A DNA stretch of 50,080 nt from Hydrogenophaga sp. (GCF_019264445.1 NZ_JAHVAB010000036.1:1-50080); one strand, 5' to 3'; positions 31,550 through 40,042 are shown, counted from the stretch's first letter. Program-made: numbers and translations. The notes: generated by a model not told the origin, from the letters alone.

Positions 31550-32656
31550 ATGACCATCAACGTACTTCCTGAGCCACGCACATCGGCCTCTGCATCGGCT
31601 TTCGCACGCATGCTCCCCGGCCTGGCCCTGAGCGGCGCCTTGGCTGCCACCGGTATCGCGCTGGGCCGCATCGCCTGGCTGCAGGACCATGGCTTCAGTG
31701 CGCTGACGCTGGCCATCGTGCTGGGCATGATCGTGGGCAACACGGTTTACCCGTGGGCCCCGCGCTGGGCGGTAGCCAGCGGCGCCGGCGTCAACTTCTC
31801 CAAGCAGAACCTGCTTCGCCTGGGCGTGGTGCTGTACGGCCTGCGGCTCACCGTGCAGGACATTGACCATGTTGGCATAGCTGGTGTCGCCATCGACACA
31901 ATGATATTGGGCTCGACCTTCGCACTGGCCTGCCTCATCGGCACGCGCTGGCTGGGCCTGGAGCGCAAGACGGCGATGCTGATCGGCGCTGGCAGTGCCA
32001 TCTGCGGCGCTGCTGCGGTGATGGCCGCCGAGCCGGTGGTCAAGGCGCGCGCCGAGCAGGTCACGGTGGCGGTGGCCACGGTGGTGGTGTTCGGCACGCT
32101 GGCGATCTTCCTGTACCCGGCGCTGTTCGAGCTGAACCGGCACTGGGCGCTGATCCCCGGCGGCGCCAACGGGTTCGGCATCTACGTCGGATCGACCATC
32201 CACGAGGTGGCCCAGGTGGTGGCCGCAGCACGTTCGGTGGGCCCGGACGCAGCCAACTCGGCCGTCATCGCGAAGATGGTTCGAGTAATGATGCTGGCGC
32301 CGTTCCTGGTGATGCTGTCGGCTTGGCTGGCGCGCGACAGCACCCTGCAAGCCCTGGTGGAGGCAGAGCATGCTCACGCCAAGGGTCAACTCGCTGTGCC
32401 CTGGTTCGCCTTCGGCTTCGTCGCGGTTGTGTTGCTCAATTCGCTGCAATGGCTGCCGGCGTCGGTGGTGGCAGTGACGATCGAGATTGACACCGCGCTG
32501 CTGGCGATGGCGATGGCTGCGCTCGGCCTGGCCACGCACATCGGCGCCATTCGCAAGGCCGGGGCCAAGCCGCTGCTGCTGGCGTTGATCTTGTTCGGCT
32601 GGCTCATCGTCGGAGGCGCGCTCATCAACCGCTGGGTGCCGGCCCTGCTGGGCTGA
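31550..32656 (+). CDS. YeiH/UPF0324-family membrane transporter (368 aa)
   Basis: A polytopic inner-membrane protein with about ten hydrophobic helices, annotated in relatives as a putative sulfate exporter. Diagnostic sequences are GVNFSKQNLLRLGVVLYGLRLT, IGAGSAICGAAAVMAAEPVV and NGFGIYVGSTIHEVAQVVAA. It is preceded by an AACCGGAGGCAAGCAGC ribosome-binding region. Next to SorAB sulfite dehydrogenase genes it most plausibly exports sulfate or related anions formed from sulfite or sulfonates, but the transport activity of the family is poorly proven. Divergent from its likely LysR regulator. Confidence 0.88.
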   Translation: MTINVLPEPRTSASASAFARMLPGLALSGALAATGIALGRIAWLQDHGFSALTLAIVLGMIVGNTVYPWAPRWAVASGAGVNFSKQNLLRLGVVLYGLRLTVQDIDHVGIAGVAIDTMILGSTFALACLIGTRWLGLERKTAMLIGAGSAICGAAAVMAAEPVVKARAEQVTVAVATVVVFGTLAIFLYPALFELNRHWALIPGGANGFGIYVGSTIHEVAQVVAAARSVGPDAANSAVIAKMVRVMMLAPFLVMLSAWLARDSTLQALVEAEHAHAKGQLAVPWFAFGFVAVVLLNSLQWLPASVVAVTIEIDTALLAMAMAALGLATHIGAIRKAGAKPLLLALILFGWLIVGGALINRWVPALLG

Positions 32657-32708
32657 AGCCTCGAATTCACGGCCCAGGGCCCTGACCCTAAATTTCTTTG
32701 CACGCTCT

Positions 32709-32738
32709 GGAATAGACCGCATGCCGACGCCGTCTGCT
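32709..32738 (+). promoter_or_regulatory. ECF-type promoter candidate (GGAATAGA-N14-CGTCTGCT)
   Basis: Resembles the identically spaced GGAATGAA-N14-GCTCTTGA motifs at 35200 and 37104 and carries the CGTCT -10 element common for ECF sigma factors. It lies 80 bp before the SnoaL-like gene. Confidence 0.4.
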
Positions 32739-32817
32739 CTTTTGTCGGGACCTATCGGACCCTTCGTCCAGCACTCACCCCCCTTCACTTCACACCAACC
32801 CTTCATCGGAGCCCACA

Positions 32818-33249
32818 ATGTTCAAGACTTTCGCTTTCGCCGCCACCGCCCTGACGCTCGCCTCCGGCAGCGCCTTCGCCGCCCCCAGCGACGACGCCCG
32901 CACGCACTTCCAGGCCATCGCCTCGGGCGACACCCAGATCGTCATGCGTGCCTATGCCGACCAGGCCCAGCTGAACTGGGTAGGCGGCCCACTCGACGGC
33001 ACCTATGCCACCACCGATGCCATTCGCGGCACCTGGGAGAAGTTCGGCAAGGCCGTCGGCCCACTGAAGCTCACAGTCGGCCAGATTGAAGAATCGGCCA
33101 ACCCCAAGGGCGCCACCGTCTCGGCCAACGTCGTCTTCGAAGGCAAGATGCCCATCAAGGTGCGCTACGTGCTGACGTTCCGTGAAGGCAAGATCGTCAG
33201 TGAAACCTGGCAGATCGACCCCAAGCTGGCGGTGGCTGCGGCTTACTGA
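32818..33249 (+). CDS. Secreted SnoaL/NTF2-fold protein (143 aa)
   Basis: Signal peptide MFKTFAFAATALTLASGSAFA, then an NTF2-like domain: RTHFQAIASGDTQIVMRAYA, ATTDAIRGTWEKFGKAVGP and VLTFREGKIVSETWQID. Such small alpha+beta barrels bind hydrophobic ligands or serve as stress proteins. First gene of a run of exported proteins and ECF factors; a candidate promoter is at 32709-32738. The function is otherwise unknown. Confidence 0.85.
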   Translation: MFKTFAFAATALTLASGSAFAAPSDDARTHFQAIASGDTQIVMRAYADQAQLNWVGGPLDGTYATTDAIRGTWEKFGKAVGPLKLTVGQIEESANPKGATVSANVVFEGKMPIKVRYVLTFREGKIVSETWQIDPKLAVAAAY

Positions 33250-33297
33250 ACGGCACGCAGCGTGGCTACTCTCCACCAGACCCTAAAGGACAACCCC

Positions 33298-33687
33298 ATG
33301 AAGCACCTTTCGACTCTGGCCGCGCTGCTGATCACAGCGGCTTCCTTCGCGGCACCACTCACCGGCGCTATGGCTGCCGACGCGCCGGCCAAGCTCGCCA
33401 ACGGCGCGCTGGTCGACGCCAAGGGCATGACGCTCTACACCTTCGACAAGGACGTGGCAGGCAGCGGCAAAAGCACCTGCAACGGCGGCTGCGCCGCGCT
33501 GTGGCCGCCCGCGATGGCCGCCGCCAGCGACCAACCCGCCGGTGCATACACGATCGTCATGCGCGACGACGGTGCGCGCCAGTGGGCCTACAAGGGCAAG
33601 CCGGTGTACACCTACCAGGCCGACCAGAAGCCCGGCGACCGCGCCGGCGACAACTTCAAAGACGTCTGGCACATCATCAAGGAATGA
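33298..33687 (+). CDS. Secreted Yx(FWY)xxD-motif protein (129 aa)
   Basis: Signal peptide (MKHLSTLAALLITAASFAAP to AMAAD), followed by two copies of the short secreted repeat: GMTLYTFDKDVAGSGKSTCNG with a CNGGC cluster, and GKPVYTYQADQKPGDRAGDN ending in VWHIIKE. This family of small envelope proteins occurs next to ECF sigma genes and oxidative-stress loci; the disulfide (STCNGGC) suggests periplasmic redox exposure. Its spacing to the SnoaL-like gene (48 bp) and the next ECF gene (46 bp) fits one operon. Confidence 0.85.
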   Translation: MKHLSTLAALLITAASFAAPLTGAMAADAPAKLANGALVDAKGMTLYTFDKDVAGSGKSTCNGGCAALWPPAMAAASDQPAGAYTIVMRDDGARQWAYKGKPVYTYQADQKPGDRAGDNFKDVWHIIKE

Positions 33688-33733
33688 CATTTGCTGTCGA
33701 CTTCCGTCCAGACCCTCAGGCCACGACCCCCCG

Positions 33734-34237
33734 ATGCAAGACGACGCAAGCCTGCTGAGCTGGGTGCCGCGCCTGCGCCGCTATTCGCGCGCACTGGTGA
33801 ACAACCGTGACGACGCCGACGATTTGGTGCAGGACACGCTGGAGCGGGCCTGGGCCAAGTCGAACCTGTGGGGCGGCGTGGCCGACATGCGCGCCTGGCT
33901 CTTCAGCATCATGCACAACCTGCACGTCGATGGCGTGCGCCGTCCCAGGCTGCACACCGTGACCATGGACGACGACACGCCCGAAGTGCCGGTGGCGCCG
34001 ACACAAACCGACAGGCTGGCTGTACTGGATCTGCAGGCTGCACTGGACTTGCTGCCCGTCGAGCAGAAGGAAGTGCTTCTTCTGGTGACGCTGGAAGACA
34101 TGGCCTATGCCGATGTGGCGCAGGCCCTGGGTATCCCCATCGGCACCGTGATGTCGCGCCTGTCGCGAGGCCGTGAGCGCCTGCGCGGCCTGATGGAAGG
34201 CCGCGCAGAACCGGTGCGGCTGAAAGTCGTCAAATGA
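33734..34237 (+). CDS. ECF RNA polymerase sigma factor, first pair (167 aa)
   Basis: Region 2: PRLRRYSRALVNNRDDADDLV with QDTLERAWAKS and MRAWLFSIMHNLHVD; region 4: LDLLPVEQKEVLLLVTLEDM, AYADVAQALGIPIGTVMSRL and SRGRERL. A complete, small group IV sigma factor. The anti-sigma gene follows 19 bp later. It presumably reads promoters of the GGAATGAA-N14-GCTCTTGA type found in this module. Confidence 0.93.
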   Translation: MQDDASLLSWVPRLRRYSRALVNNRDDADDLVQDTLERAWAKSNLWGGVADMRAWLFSIMHNLHVDGVRRPRLHTVTMDDDTPEVPVAPTQTDRLAVLDLQAALDLLPVEQKEVLLLVTLEDMAYADVAQALGIPIGTVMSRLSRGRERLRGLMEGRAEPVRLKVVK

Positions 34238-34256
34238 ATGTATTGCGAAGCAACCC

Positions 34257-35156
34257 ATGAATACCGACCGTCCGCCACCGTCCATTCCCCCGGTCACCGA
34301 GGCCGACCTGCATGCGTTCGTTGATGGCCGCCTGCCCGCTGAGCGCCAGGTCGAGATCGCCGCTTATCTGGCCGCACGCCCTGAAGACGCGCAGCGCTTG
34401 GAGGCCTACCGGGCGCATAAGCGCGAACTGCACGCCTTGTTCGATCCCGTGCTGGATGAACAGCCGCCGCAGCGCCTGCTGAAATCGGCGCGCCCGCGCG
34501 CCGTGCCGCAGACGCCTTGGTACCTCCAGCGCCTGGCCGCTGGGATCGCCATCGCCGTCATCAGCGGCGCCACAGGCTGGGGCTTGCGGGGCGGCCTGCC
34601 CGCGGGGGGCGACGATGCCGGCCGCATGGCCGCCGCGGCACCCGCCGAGCGCGGCCTGACGCTGGCGTCAGCGGGCGGCTTCGCGCAGCGCGCGGCGGTG
34701 GCTCACGCGGTATACAGTCCCGACCCGCGCCGCCCGGTCGAGGTGGACGCGGCGCACGAAGACCAGCTCGTGGCCTGGCTGTCCAAGCGCATGGGCGCGC
34801 CGATGAAGCCGCCGTACCTGCAGGCCCAGGGCTATACGCTGGAAGGCGGGCGCCTGTTGCCGGGCGGCCAGGGGCCGGTGGCGCAGTTCATGTACCGCAA
34901 CGAGCTCGGCAGCAAACTGACGCTGTACGTATCCAACGATGTCGCCGACGTGGGCAGTGCCGCGGGGCCGGACAAGGCACTGCAGGCCAGCGTGAAGAAC
35001 ACAGACACGGCCTTCCGCTTCGCACGCGAAGGTGTGGTCAATGTCTTCTACTGGGTCGACGGTCCCTTCGGCTACGCCCTGTCGTCCGACGCCGACCGCA
35101 GCGTGCTGGCGCAGGTGTCGGCCGAGGTCTATCGGCAACTTGGCACCCCGCGCTGA
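34257..35156 (+). CDS. Membrane anti-sigma factor, first pair (299 aa)
   Basis: An N-terminal cytosolic anti-sigma domain (TEADLHAFVDGRLPAERQVE, then AAYLAARPEDAQRLEAYRAH) is followed by one membrane span near residues 92-110 (LAAGIAIAVISGATGWGL) and a large periplasmic domain with LTLYVSNDVADVGS and VVNVFYWVDGPFGYAL. No zinc-binding H-x3-C-x2-C is seen. The arrangement suits release of the sigma factor after an envelope signal. Co-transcribed with the ECF gene. Confidence 0.88.
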   Translation: MNTDRPPPSIPPVTEADLHAFVDGRLPAERQVEIAAYLAARPEDAQRLEAYRAHKRELHALFDPVLDEQPPQRLLKSARPRAVPQTPWYLQRLAAGIAIAVISGATGWGLRGGLPAGGDDAGRMAAAAPAERGLTLASAGGFAQRAAVAHAVYSPDPRRPVEVDAAHEDQLVAWLSKRMGAPMKPPYLQAQGYTLEGGRLLPGGQGPVAQFMYRNELGSKLTLYVSNDVADVGSAAGPDKALQASVKNTDTAFRFAREGVVNVFYWVDGPFGYALSSDADRSVLAQVSAEVYRQLGTPR

Positions 35157-35199
35157 AGGCCAGGGCGGCGTCGGCGCGCCGCGCTGTCGGCATGCCCAG

Positions 35200-35229
35200 G
35201 GAATGAAACGGCCCGAGCCGCGCTCTTGA
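35200..35229 (+). promoter_or_regulatory. ECF-type promoter GGAATGAA-N14-GCTCTTGA
   Basis: Both half-sites and their spacing are identical to those at 37104-37133. It lies in the 161-bp gap before the beta-propeller gene, leaving a leader of about 85 nt. It is probably read by one of the two ECF factors of the module. Confidence 0.55.
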
Positions 35230-35317
35230 CCTGAAGCAAGCGCTGGGCAGTGGTTCATCGGCGGCTCCCGGCCCACGACCCAAGCGATCACTCTCCACAC
35301 CAACTCAGAAAGCACAC

Positions 35318-36712
35318 ATGACCACCCAACGCCGCGACATTCTCAAGTACACCCTGGCCGCCGCGGCAGCCAGCGCGCTGCCCGCAGCACATGCCCAGGC
35401 CCCGTCCGGCGCTTCAGCGGGAGCCGCAGCCACCGGCATCGACCCGCGCGACCGCGTCTTCATCACCAATGAAGACTCCAACACGCTGGTCGTCATCGAT
35501 CCGAAGACGAACACCGTCGAGAGCACGATCAACCTGACCAGCTTCGACGAAGACCCGCGGCCTCCATTTCGCTACGTCACCGCCGGCGTGGCGCCGACAC
35601 ACGCGGCGATGATCCACAAGCCGCTGTACCACGGCTGCATCGACGCCCACGGCGCGGTGCCGTCGCCCGACGGCCGGCTGCTGGCCACCAGCGGGCGCGG
35701 CTCCAGCAACATTTATCTGATCGACGCCGAGCAGCGCCGCGTGATCGGCAACACACCCAACCCTGCGTCTGGGCCCACCACCAACCCCGAGCGCCTGAGT
35801 AGTGGCCTGCTGCTGGGCCGCGAACCGCACGAGCCCACTTTCACGCGCAACGGCCGCGAGCTGTGGGTCACGCTGCGCGGTGAAGACCGTATTGCCATCG
35901 TCGGCGTCGATCGTGCCGTTCGCCAGCTCAAGGGGGCCGACAGCCCGGGCTCCAGCGCGGTTCGCCAATACCTGCCCACACTGAGCGGCCCGGCGCAGGT
36001 GTGGTTCAACCGTGAGGGTACGTTGGCCTTTGTGGCCAGCCAGAAGGTGTCGAAGATCGACGTGTTCCGCGTCAACCCCGGCGCGGATGGCCACAGCCAA
36101 CCGCAGCGGCTGACCACGCTGGACATCAGCGCACAGGACAAACCCGGCTTCACGCCCTTCATGAAGACCACACCCGACGGTGCCGAGGTGTGGTTCTCGC
36201 ACAAGCTGGCTGATGCGGTGTCTTGCCGCTCGACGCAGGGTGGCTTCGACCTGATCGACACCGTGCCACTCGGCATGGGCGCTCGGCCCAACCACGTTGA
36301 GTTCGTGCGCAATGCGCGCGGCAGCGTGGTCTATGCCAGCCTGGCGCGCATCGACGATGGTGGCCCCGGCGGCGTGGCGTCGAGCCCGATCGCCATCATC
36401 GACCGCAGCGCTCCGGGCGGACAGCGCAAGGTGGTGGGCACCTTCTCCAGCCGTGGCCGCGAGTCGCACGGGTTGTGGACCAACCCCGAGAACACGCTGC
36501 TGTATGTGGCCCACGAACAGGACGAGCTGCCCGGCACGCCCAACGCGGGCCAGACCGTGTGCAGTGCATTTGATGTGAGCGACCCGCTGCGCCCGACCTT
36601 CATTGCGCAGATCCCCCTGGGCAATCTGACGCTGCCCTCTGGCGCGCTGCGCAACAAAAAGAGCATCAACCTCGTCTACGTGCGTGTGGGCGAGAAGGGC
36701 CAGACGGCATGA
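35318..36712 (+). CDS. Exported YVTN-type beta-propeller protein (464 aa)
   Basis: A twin-arginine signal (TTQRRDILKYTLAAAAASAL, cleaved after AHA) indicates folded export to the periplasm. The mature protein shows repeated propeller strands: FITNEDSNTLVVIDPKTNTV, LLATSGRGSSNIYLID, LWVTLRGEDRIAIVGVD, LAFVASQKVSKIDVF and LLYVAHEQDELPGTP. No cofactor-binding motif is obvious, so it may be a sensor or a scaffold for a periplasmic redox enzyme. A promoter-like motif is upstream at 35200. Its stop overlaps the next gene by ATGA. Confidence 0.85.
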   Translation: MTTQRRDILKYTLAAAAASALPAAHAQAPSGASAGAAATGIDPRDRVFITNEDSNTLVVIDPKTNTVESTINLTSFDEDPRPPFRYVTAGVAPTHAAMIHKPLYHGCIDAHGAVPSPDGRLLATSGRGSSNIYLIDAEQRRVIGNTPNPASGPTTNPERLSSGLLLGREPHEPTFTRNGRELWVTLRGEDRIAIVGVDRAVRQLKGADSPGSSAVRQYLPTLSGPAQVWFNREGTLAFVASQKVSKIDVFRVNPGADGHSQPQRLTTLDISAQDKPGFTPFMKTTPDGAEVWFSHKLADAVSCRSTQGGFDLIDTVPLGMGARPNHVEFVRNARGSVVYASLARIDDGGPGGVASSPIAIIDRSAPGGQRKVVGTFSSRGRESHGLWTNPENTLLYVAHEQDELPGTPNAGQTVCSAFDVSDPLRPTFIAQIPLGNLTLPSGALRNKKSINLVYVRVGEKGQTA

Positions 36713-37068
36713 GCGGCGCGCACACCAGCCACGGCGCCAGCGCCGCGCACACCAGCGCATTCCAGCGGGATATGGACGAATCGATGGCCCGCATGATGCA
36801 GGCCATGCACAGCCCGGGCTACGCAGGCCAGGCCGACCAGGACTTTCTGGCGATGATGATTCCGCACCACGCCGGCGCTGTGGACATGGCGCGGCTGGTG
36901 TTGCAGCATGGGCGCGATCCTGTCACCCGGCAGTTGGCCGAGGAAATCATTGCCGGGCAGACGGTGGAGATCCAGAGCATGCAACGCCGACTGCACACCC
37001 TGCAGCAGCGCACAGCCAAAGGTGCGGAAGCGGAATTTCCGTCGCTGGGTGGGACGCGGGGGCCTTGA
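36709..37068 (+). CDS. DUF305-family protein (119 aa)
   Basis: Has the family signature DQDFLAMMIPHHAGAVDMAR with the His-His pair and several methionines and histidines (MDESMARMMQAMHSP), features associated with metal, often copper, binding. No signal peptide is visible, unlike many relatives, but translation is coupled by ATGA to the exported propeller upstream. It probably has a ferritin-like helical fold. It belongs to the propeller operon. Confidence 0.85.
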   Translation: MSGAHTSHGASAAHTSAFQRDMDESMARMMQAMHSPGYAGQADQDFLAMMIPHHAGAVDMARLVLQHGRDPVTRQLAEEIIAGQTVEIQSMQRRLHTLQQRTAKGAEAEFPSLGGTRGP

Positions 37069-37103
37069 TCGACAGCCCTAGGGAAAGTACCAATGAGCGC
37101 CAC

Positions 37104-37133
37104 GGAATGAACCAAGCCATGCAGCGCTCTTGA
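37104..37133 (+). promoter_or_regulatory. ECF-type promoter GGAATGAA-N14-GCTCTTGA
   Basis: Same half-sites and spacing as at 35200-35229. The expected transcription start (about 37138) coincides with ATG 37139 of the second ECF gene, so its mRNA would be nearly leaderless. This suggests autoregulation of the second sigma factor. Confidence 0.55.
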
Positions 37134-37138
37134 TCACC

Positions 37139-37672
37139 ATGCTGTTCCAGTCTGCCGAGTCCCGCTATAACCAATGGGTGCGTGAGCACTACCGTTTTTT
37201 GCTGCGCAGTGCGTGGGCGCTCACTGGTTCGCGCGCCATTGCCGAAGACGTGGTGCAAGACTGTTTTGCCAACGCCTGGAAGCACCGGGAGCAACTGCGC
37301 GACGCTGCGCTGGCACGGGCTTGGCTCTTTCAGATCATGCGCCGCGCCGCCTTTCGCCAGGCCGCACCCAGCATGCAGTCGCTGGACGATGAAGAGCAGC
37401 CCGAGCAAGCGGCGCCCGACGCGGGGCTGGACGACAAACTCGATGTCGTCAAGGCGCTCGCGCGCCTGGCGCCCATCCACCGCGAGGTGCTGGTGCTGTT
37501 TTATTTCGACGACATGCCCACCGCCCAGATGGCCGAGGCGCTGGAGATCGCGCCCGGCACGGTGTTGTCGCGCCTAGCCCGTGCGCGCGACGCTTTGAAG
37601 CTGGCCATGGGGGTACCTGCGACACCCAAGGCCGATGTCAACGTTACCCCGTTTCGCAGGACCAAGACATGA
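37139..37672 (+). CDS. ECF RNA polymerase sigma factor, second pair (177 aa)
   Basis: Region 2: YNQWVREHYRFLLRSAWALT, then AIAEDVVQDCFANAWKHREQ; region 4: LARLAPIHREVLVLFYFDDM and TAQMAEALEIAPGTVLSRLA. The start is ATG 37139, or TTG 37130 three codons earlier; neither has a Shine-Dalgarno site. It overlaps the following membrane-protein gene by ATGA. A candidate ECF promoter abuts its start codon. Distinct in sequence from the first ECF factor, so the module has two separate sigma circuits. Confidence 0.92.
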   Translation: MLFQSAESRYNQWVREHYRFLLRSAWALTGSRAIAEDVVQDCFANAWKHREQLRDAALARAWLFQIMRRAAFRQAAPSMQSLDDEEQPEQAAPDAGLDDKLDVVKALARLAPIHREVLVLFYFDDMPTAQMAEALEIAPGTVLSRLARARDALKLAMGVPATPKADVNVTPFRRTKT

Positions 37673-38271
37673 GCCCCGATACCGACGCGCCTTTCCTGCC
37701 CGACAGCGAATTCGATTTGCGCGCGCGCGCCGAGTTGGCGATCGCCTTCGAGGCCAGCGACGCACCGGCACACCTGTACCGAAAGCCGCAGCCGCTGCTG
37801 GCGCGACGCGGCTTGCAGCGTTTTCTGGCTGCGCTTTTGCTGGCCGGTGGCACCAGCGGCGGGGTGCTCGCCGTGCGACCGCCAGCGATGGTGCGCGACG
37901 CGATCGACCACGAATACCACGAGCGCAGCTTGCGGGGCAGTTTCATGGAGCAGCGCCAGTTGCTCATGCACCTGGGCATGCGGGACGCCAACGTGGTGCC
38001 CGGGTTTCCCCAACTCATGCGGCCATGCGATATCGAAGGTCACCTCGCTTACCACCTCACCACGTTCTTCGAGAAGGGCGGCATGGTGACGGTGTATGCC
38101 TTTGACCAGTCTGTGGACCTGCGCGAGGCCAGCGGCTGGTGGAGCAACGTGCACTGGAAGGTGATCCGCTCGCGCGAGGGCAAGCCCTTGTTGCTGGTGG
38201 CCCAGAAAAAGAAGGCACTGGCGGTCGCGCAGACGGCACTGCAGGCACCTCCCGTGTCCGGGCCAGGCTGA
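37669..38271 (+). CDS. Single-span membrane protein, probable anti-sigma factor, second pair (200 aa)
   Basis: N-terminal 45 residues are acidic and helical (SEFDLRARAELAIAFEASDA), then one membrane span near 51-68 (FLAALLLAGGTSGGVLAV), then a periplasmic domain with HEYHERSLRGSFMEQRQLLM, a single Cys in MRPCDIEGHLAYHL and MVTVYAFDQSVDLREASGWW. This layout and its coupling to the ECF gene fit a DUF3379-like anti-sigma factor. The lone periplasmic cysteine and histidines could sense oxidants or metals. Confidence 0.75.
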   Translation: MSPDTDAPFLPDSEFDLRARAELAIAFEASDAPAHLYRKPQPLLARRGLQRFLAALLLAGGTSGGVLAVRPPAMVRDAIDHEYHERSLRGSFMEQRQLLMHLGMRDANVVPGFPQLMRPCDIEGHLAYHLTTFFEKGGMVTVYAFDQSVDLREASGWWSNVHWKVIRSREGKPLLLVAQKKKALAVAQTALQAPPVSGPG

Positions 38272-38356
38272 GGCACCGCGTCCCTGTCAACGAATCAACC
38301 GCTCACCCCTTTCACCCCAACCGGCGCACGACGCCCAACCACCGGAGACCCCAGAA

Positions 38357-39589
38357 ATGAACCAACAACCCACCTCGCTCCCCCGGCGCCACCTGCTGGC
38401 CGGCAGCGGCGCTGCTTTGGCTGCCGTTGGTCTGGCCAGCTTTGGCCGCACCGCAGCCGCTGCTGGTGAGACCGCGCCCGTCGCCTTGGCCGGTGCTGCC
38501 AAGCCTCTGCCAGCGTACGTGGGCTGGAAGGACCCGGCCAGCCTGATCGTGCACAGCAGCACCACCATTGAGACCAAGCGCAGTGTGTTCGGCACCAGCG
38601 TAATCACGCCGTCCGAGCAGCTCTACATCCGCAACAACCTGCCCGCGCCCGACGCCTCGATCCTGGGCAACCGCGATGCCTGGGAGATCAACATCGAGGG
38701 GGTGAAGAACCCGCGCAAACTCACGCTGGGCGACCTCAAGCGCATAGGCATCGAGACCACGGCGATGGTGTTGCAATGCTCTGGCAACGGACGCGGCTAC
38801 TTCCCCAACAAGCCCAGTGGAACGCCTTGGCAAGTGGGCGCAGCAGGCTGTGTGGTGTGGAGCGGTGTGCCGGTGCGCTGGGTGGTGGATGCCCTGGGCG
38901 GCGTGGAGGCCGGCATGGCCTACCTCACCGGCACAGGCGGCGAAAAACTCCCCGATGGACTGGACCCCAAGAGCGTGATCGTGGAACGCTCGGTGCCTGC
39001 TGCCGCACTCGCCGATGCCCTGCTGGCCTGGGAAATGAACGGTGTGCCGATTTCGCTGGCCCACGGCGGCCCACTGCGCTTGATCGTGCCGGGTTACACG
39101 GGCGTGAACAACATCAAGTACGTCAAACGCCTGGCCTTCACCGCTCAGGAGACCGACGCACGCATCATGTCGCACGGCTACCGCATTTCACCGCCCGGCG
39201 CGAAGGGCGACCCGTCGCAGCCATCGGTGCAGGAAATGACGGTGAAGTCGTGGATCAACGGTCCCGGCACGGACGGCGCCCCGCTTAAAGCGGGTGACAC
39301 ACAGATCCATGGCGTGGCGTTTGGCGGCATGAACGCGGTGGCCAAGGTCGAGGTTTCTCTGGACGGCGGAAAAACCTGGCAGCTCGCGCGCATGGTGGGG
39401 CCCGACCTCGGCCGCTTTGCGTGGCGGCAGTTTGTTTTTGCGGCGCGCCTGCCGGCGGGCCAGTTCACCCTGGCGAGCCGAGCCACCGACACCGCAGGCA
39501 ACGTGCAGCCCGAACAACGCATGGAAAACGCGGGCGGCTACAACAACACCAGCTGGGCCGACCACGCCGTGAAAGTGAGCGTGGCATGA
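38357..39589 (+). CDS. sorA: Sulfite dehydrogenase (molybdopterin subunit, SorA-like), 410 aa
   Basis: A periplasmic molybdenum enzyme of the sulfite-oxidase family, exported folded by Tat (LPRRHLLAGSG). The Mo-ligand Cys141 is in MVLQCSGNGRGYF, the substrate-pocket region contains GGPLRLIVPGYTGVNNIKYV, and the C-terminal dimerisation domain runs from VQEMTVKSWINGPG to NTSWADHAVKVSV. It passes electrons to the downstream cytochrome c. It oxidises sulfite to sulfate; YedY-like methionine-sulfoxide reductases share the fold but are shorter and pair with YedZ. Upstream is the second ECF/anti-sigma pair. Confidence 0.88.
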   Translation: MNQQPTSLPRRHLLAGSGAALAAVGLASFGRTAAAAGETAPVALAGAAKPLPAYVGWKDPASLIVHSSTTIETKRSVFGTSVITPSEQLYIRNNLPAPDASILGNRDAWEINIEGVKNPRKLTLGDLKRIGIETTAMVLQCSGNGRGYFPNKPSGTPWQVGAAGCVVWSGVPVRWVVDALGGVEAGMAYLTGTGGEKLPDGLDPKSVIVERSVPAAALADALLAWEMNGVPISLAHGGPLRLIVPGYTGVNNIKYVKRLAFTAQETDARIMSHGYRISPPGAKGDPSQPSVQEMTVKSWINGPGTDGAPLKAGDTQIHGVAFGGMNAVAKVEVSLDGGKTWQLARMVGPDLGRFAWRQFVFAARLPAGQFTLASRATDTAGNVQPEQRMENAGGYNNTSWADHAVKVSVA

Positions 39590-39933
39590 AGCGCACAATC
39601 CAAAAACACGCGTTGGTCGCTGCCCTGTGGTCGTTGGCATTCACAGTGCTGCCCGTGCACGCCGCCGACGATGCCGCGCAACTTCAACAAGGCAAGGTGT
39701 TGTTCGGCCAAGGCGCGGTGCCTGCCTGCGCCCTGTGCCATGCGCTCAAGGACGCGGGAGCCGAAGGCGCCGTGGGCCCCAGCCTGGACGAGCTCAAGCC
39801 CGATGCCAAGCGCGTGGCCACCGCGCTGCGCAACGGCATTGGGCAGATGCCGTCCTACAACGGCAAACTCAGTGATGCGCAAATTGCCGCCCTGGCGGCC
39901 TACGTGGCCAAGGCTTCGGGTGGATCAAAGTGA
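39586..39933 (+). CDS. sorB: Cytochrome c subunit of sulfite dehydrogenase (SorB-like), 115 aa
   Basis: Sec signal peptide (LVAALWSLAFTVLPVHA) and a single heme site CALCH (Cys48, Cys51, His52); the distal Met is in GQMPSYNGKLSD, as in class I cytochromes c. Start ATG 39586 overlaps the SorA stop by ATGA, so subunits are made together. It accepts electrons from the molybdenum subunit and hands them to the respiratory chain. Confidence 0.88.
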   Translation: MKRTIQKHALVAALWSLAFTVLPVHAADDAAQLQQGKVLFGQGAVPACALCHALKDAGAEGAVGPSLDELKPDAKRVATALRNGIGQMPSYNGKLSDAQIAALAAYVAKASGGSK

Positions 39934-39977
39934 TGGCTGGTTGGCCACAGCGCTGTTGCGCCAACTGACAAAAAGGA

Positions 39978-40038
39978 CGGGATCACCTGCAAACAGCGAT
40001 CCCGACTGAGTGGCTGACCCAGGGCGGGTCAGCCACTC
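39978..40038 (+). terminator. Two adjacent hairpins after sorB
   Basis: CGGGATC...GATCCCG (39978-40004) and a 13-bp perfect stem GAGTGGCTGACCC/GGGTCAGCCACTC with loop AGGGC (40008-40038). No T-tract follows, so termination may be bidirectional or factor-assisted. They separate sorAB from the remnant on the opposite strand. Confidence 0.5.
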
Positions 40039-40042
40039 ACCA

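Noticed and set aside
31499..32818. 439-aa minus-strand frame opposite the YeiH-type transporter
   Set aside because: Gln/His/Arg-rich antisense artefact of the real membrane-protein gene on the plus strand.
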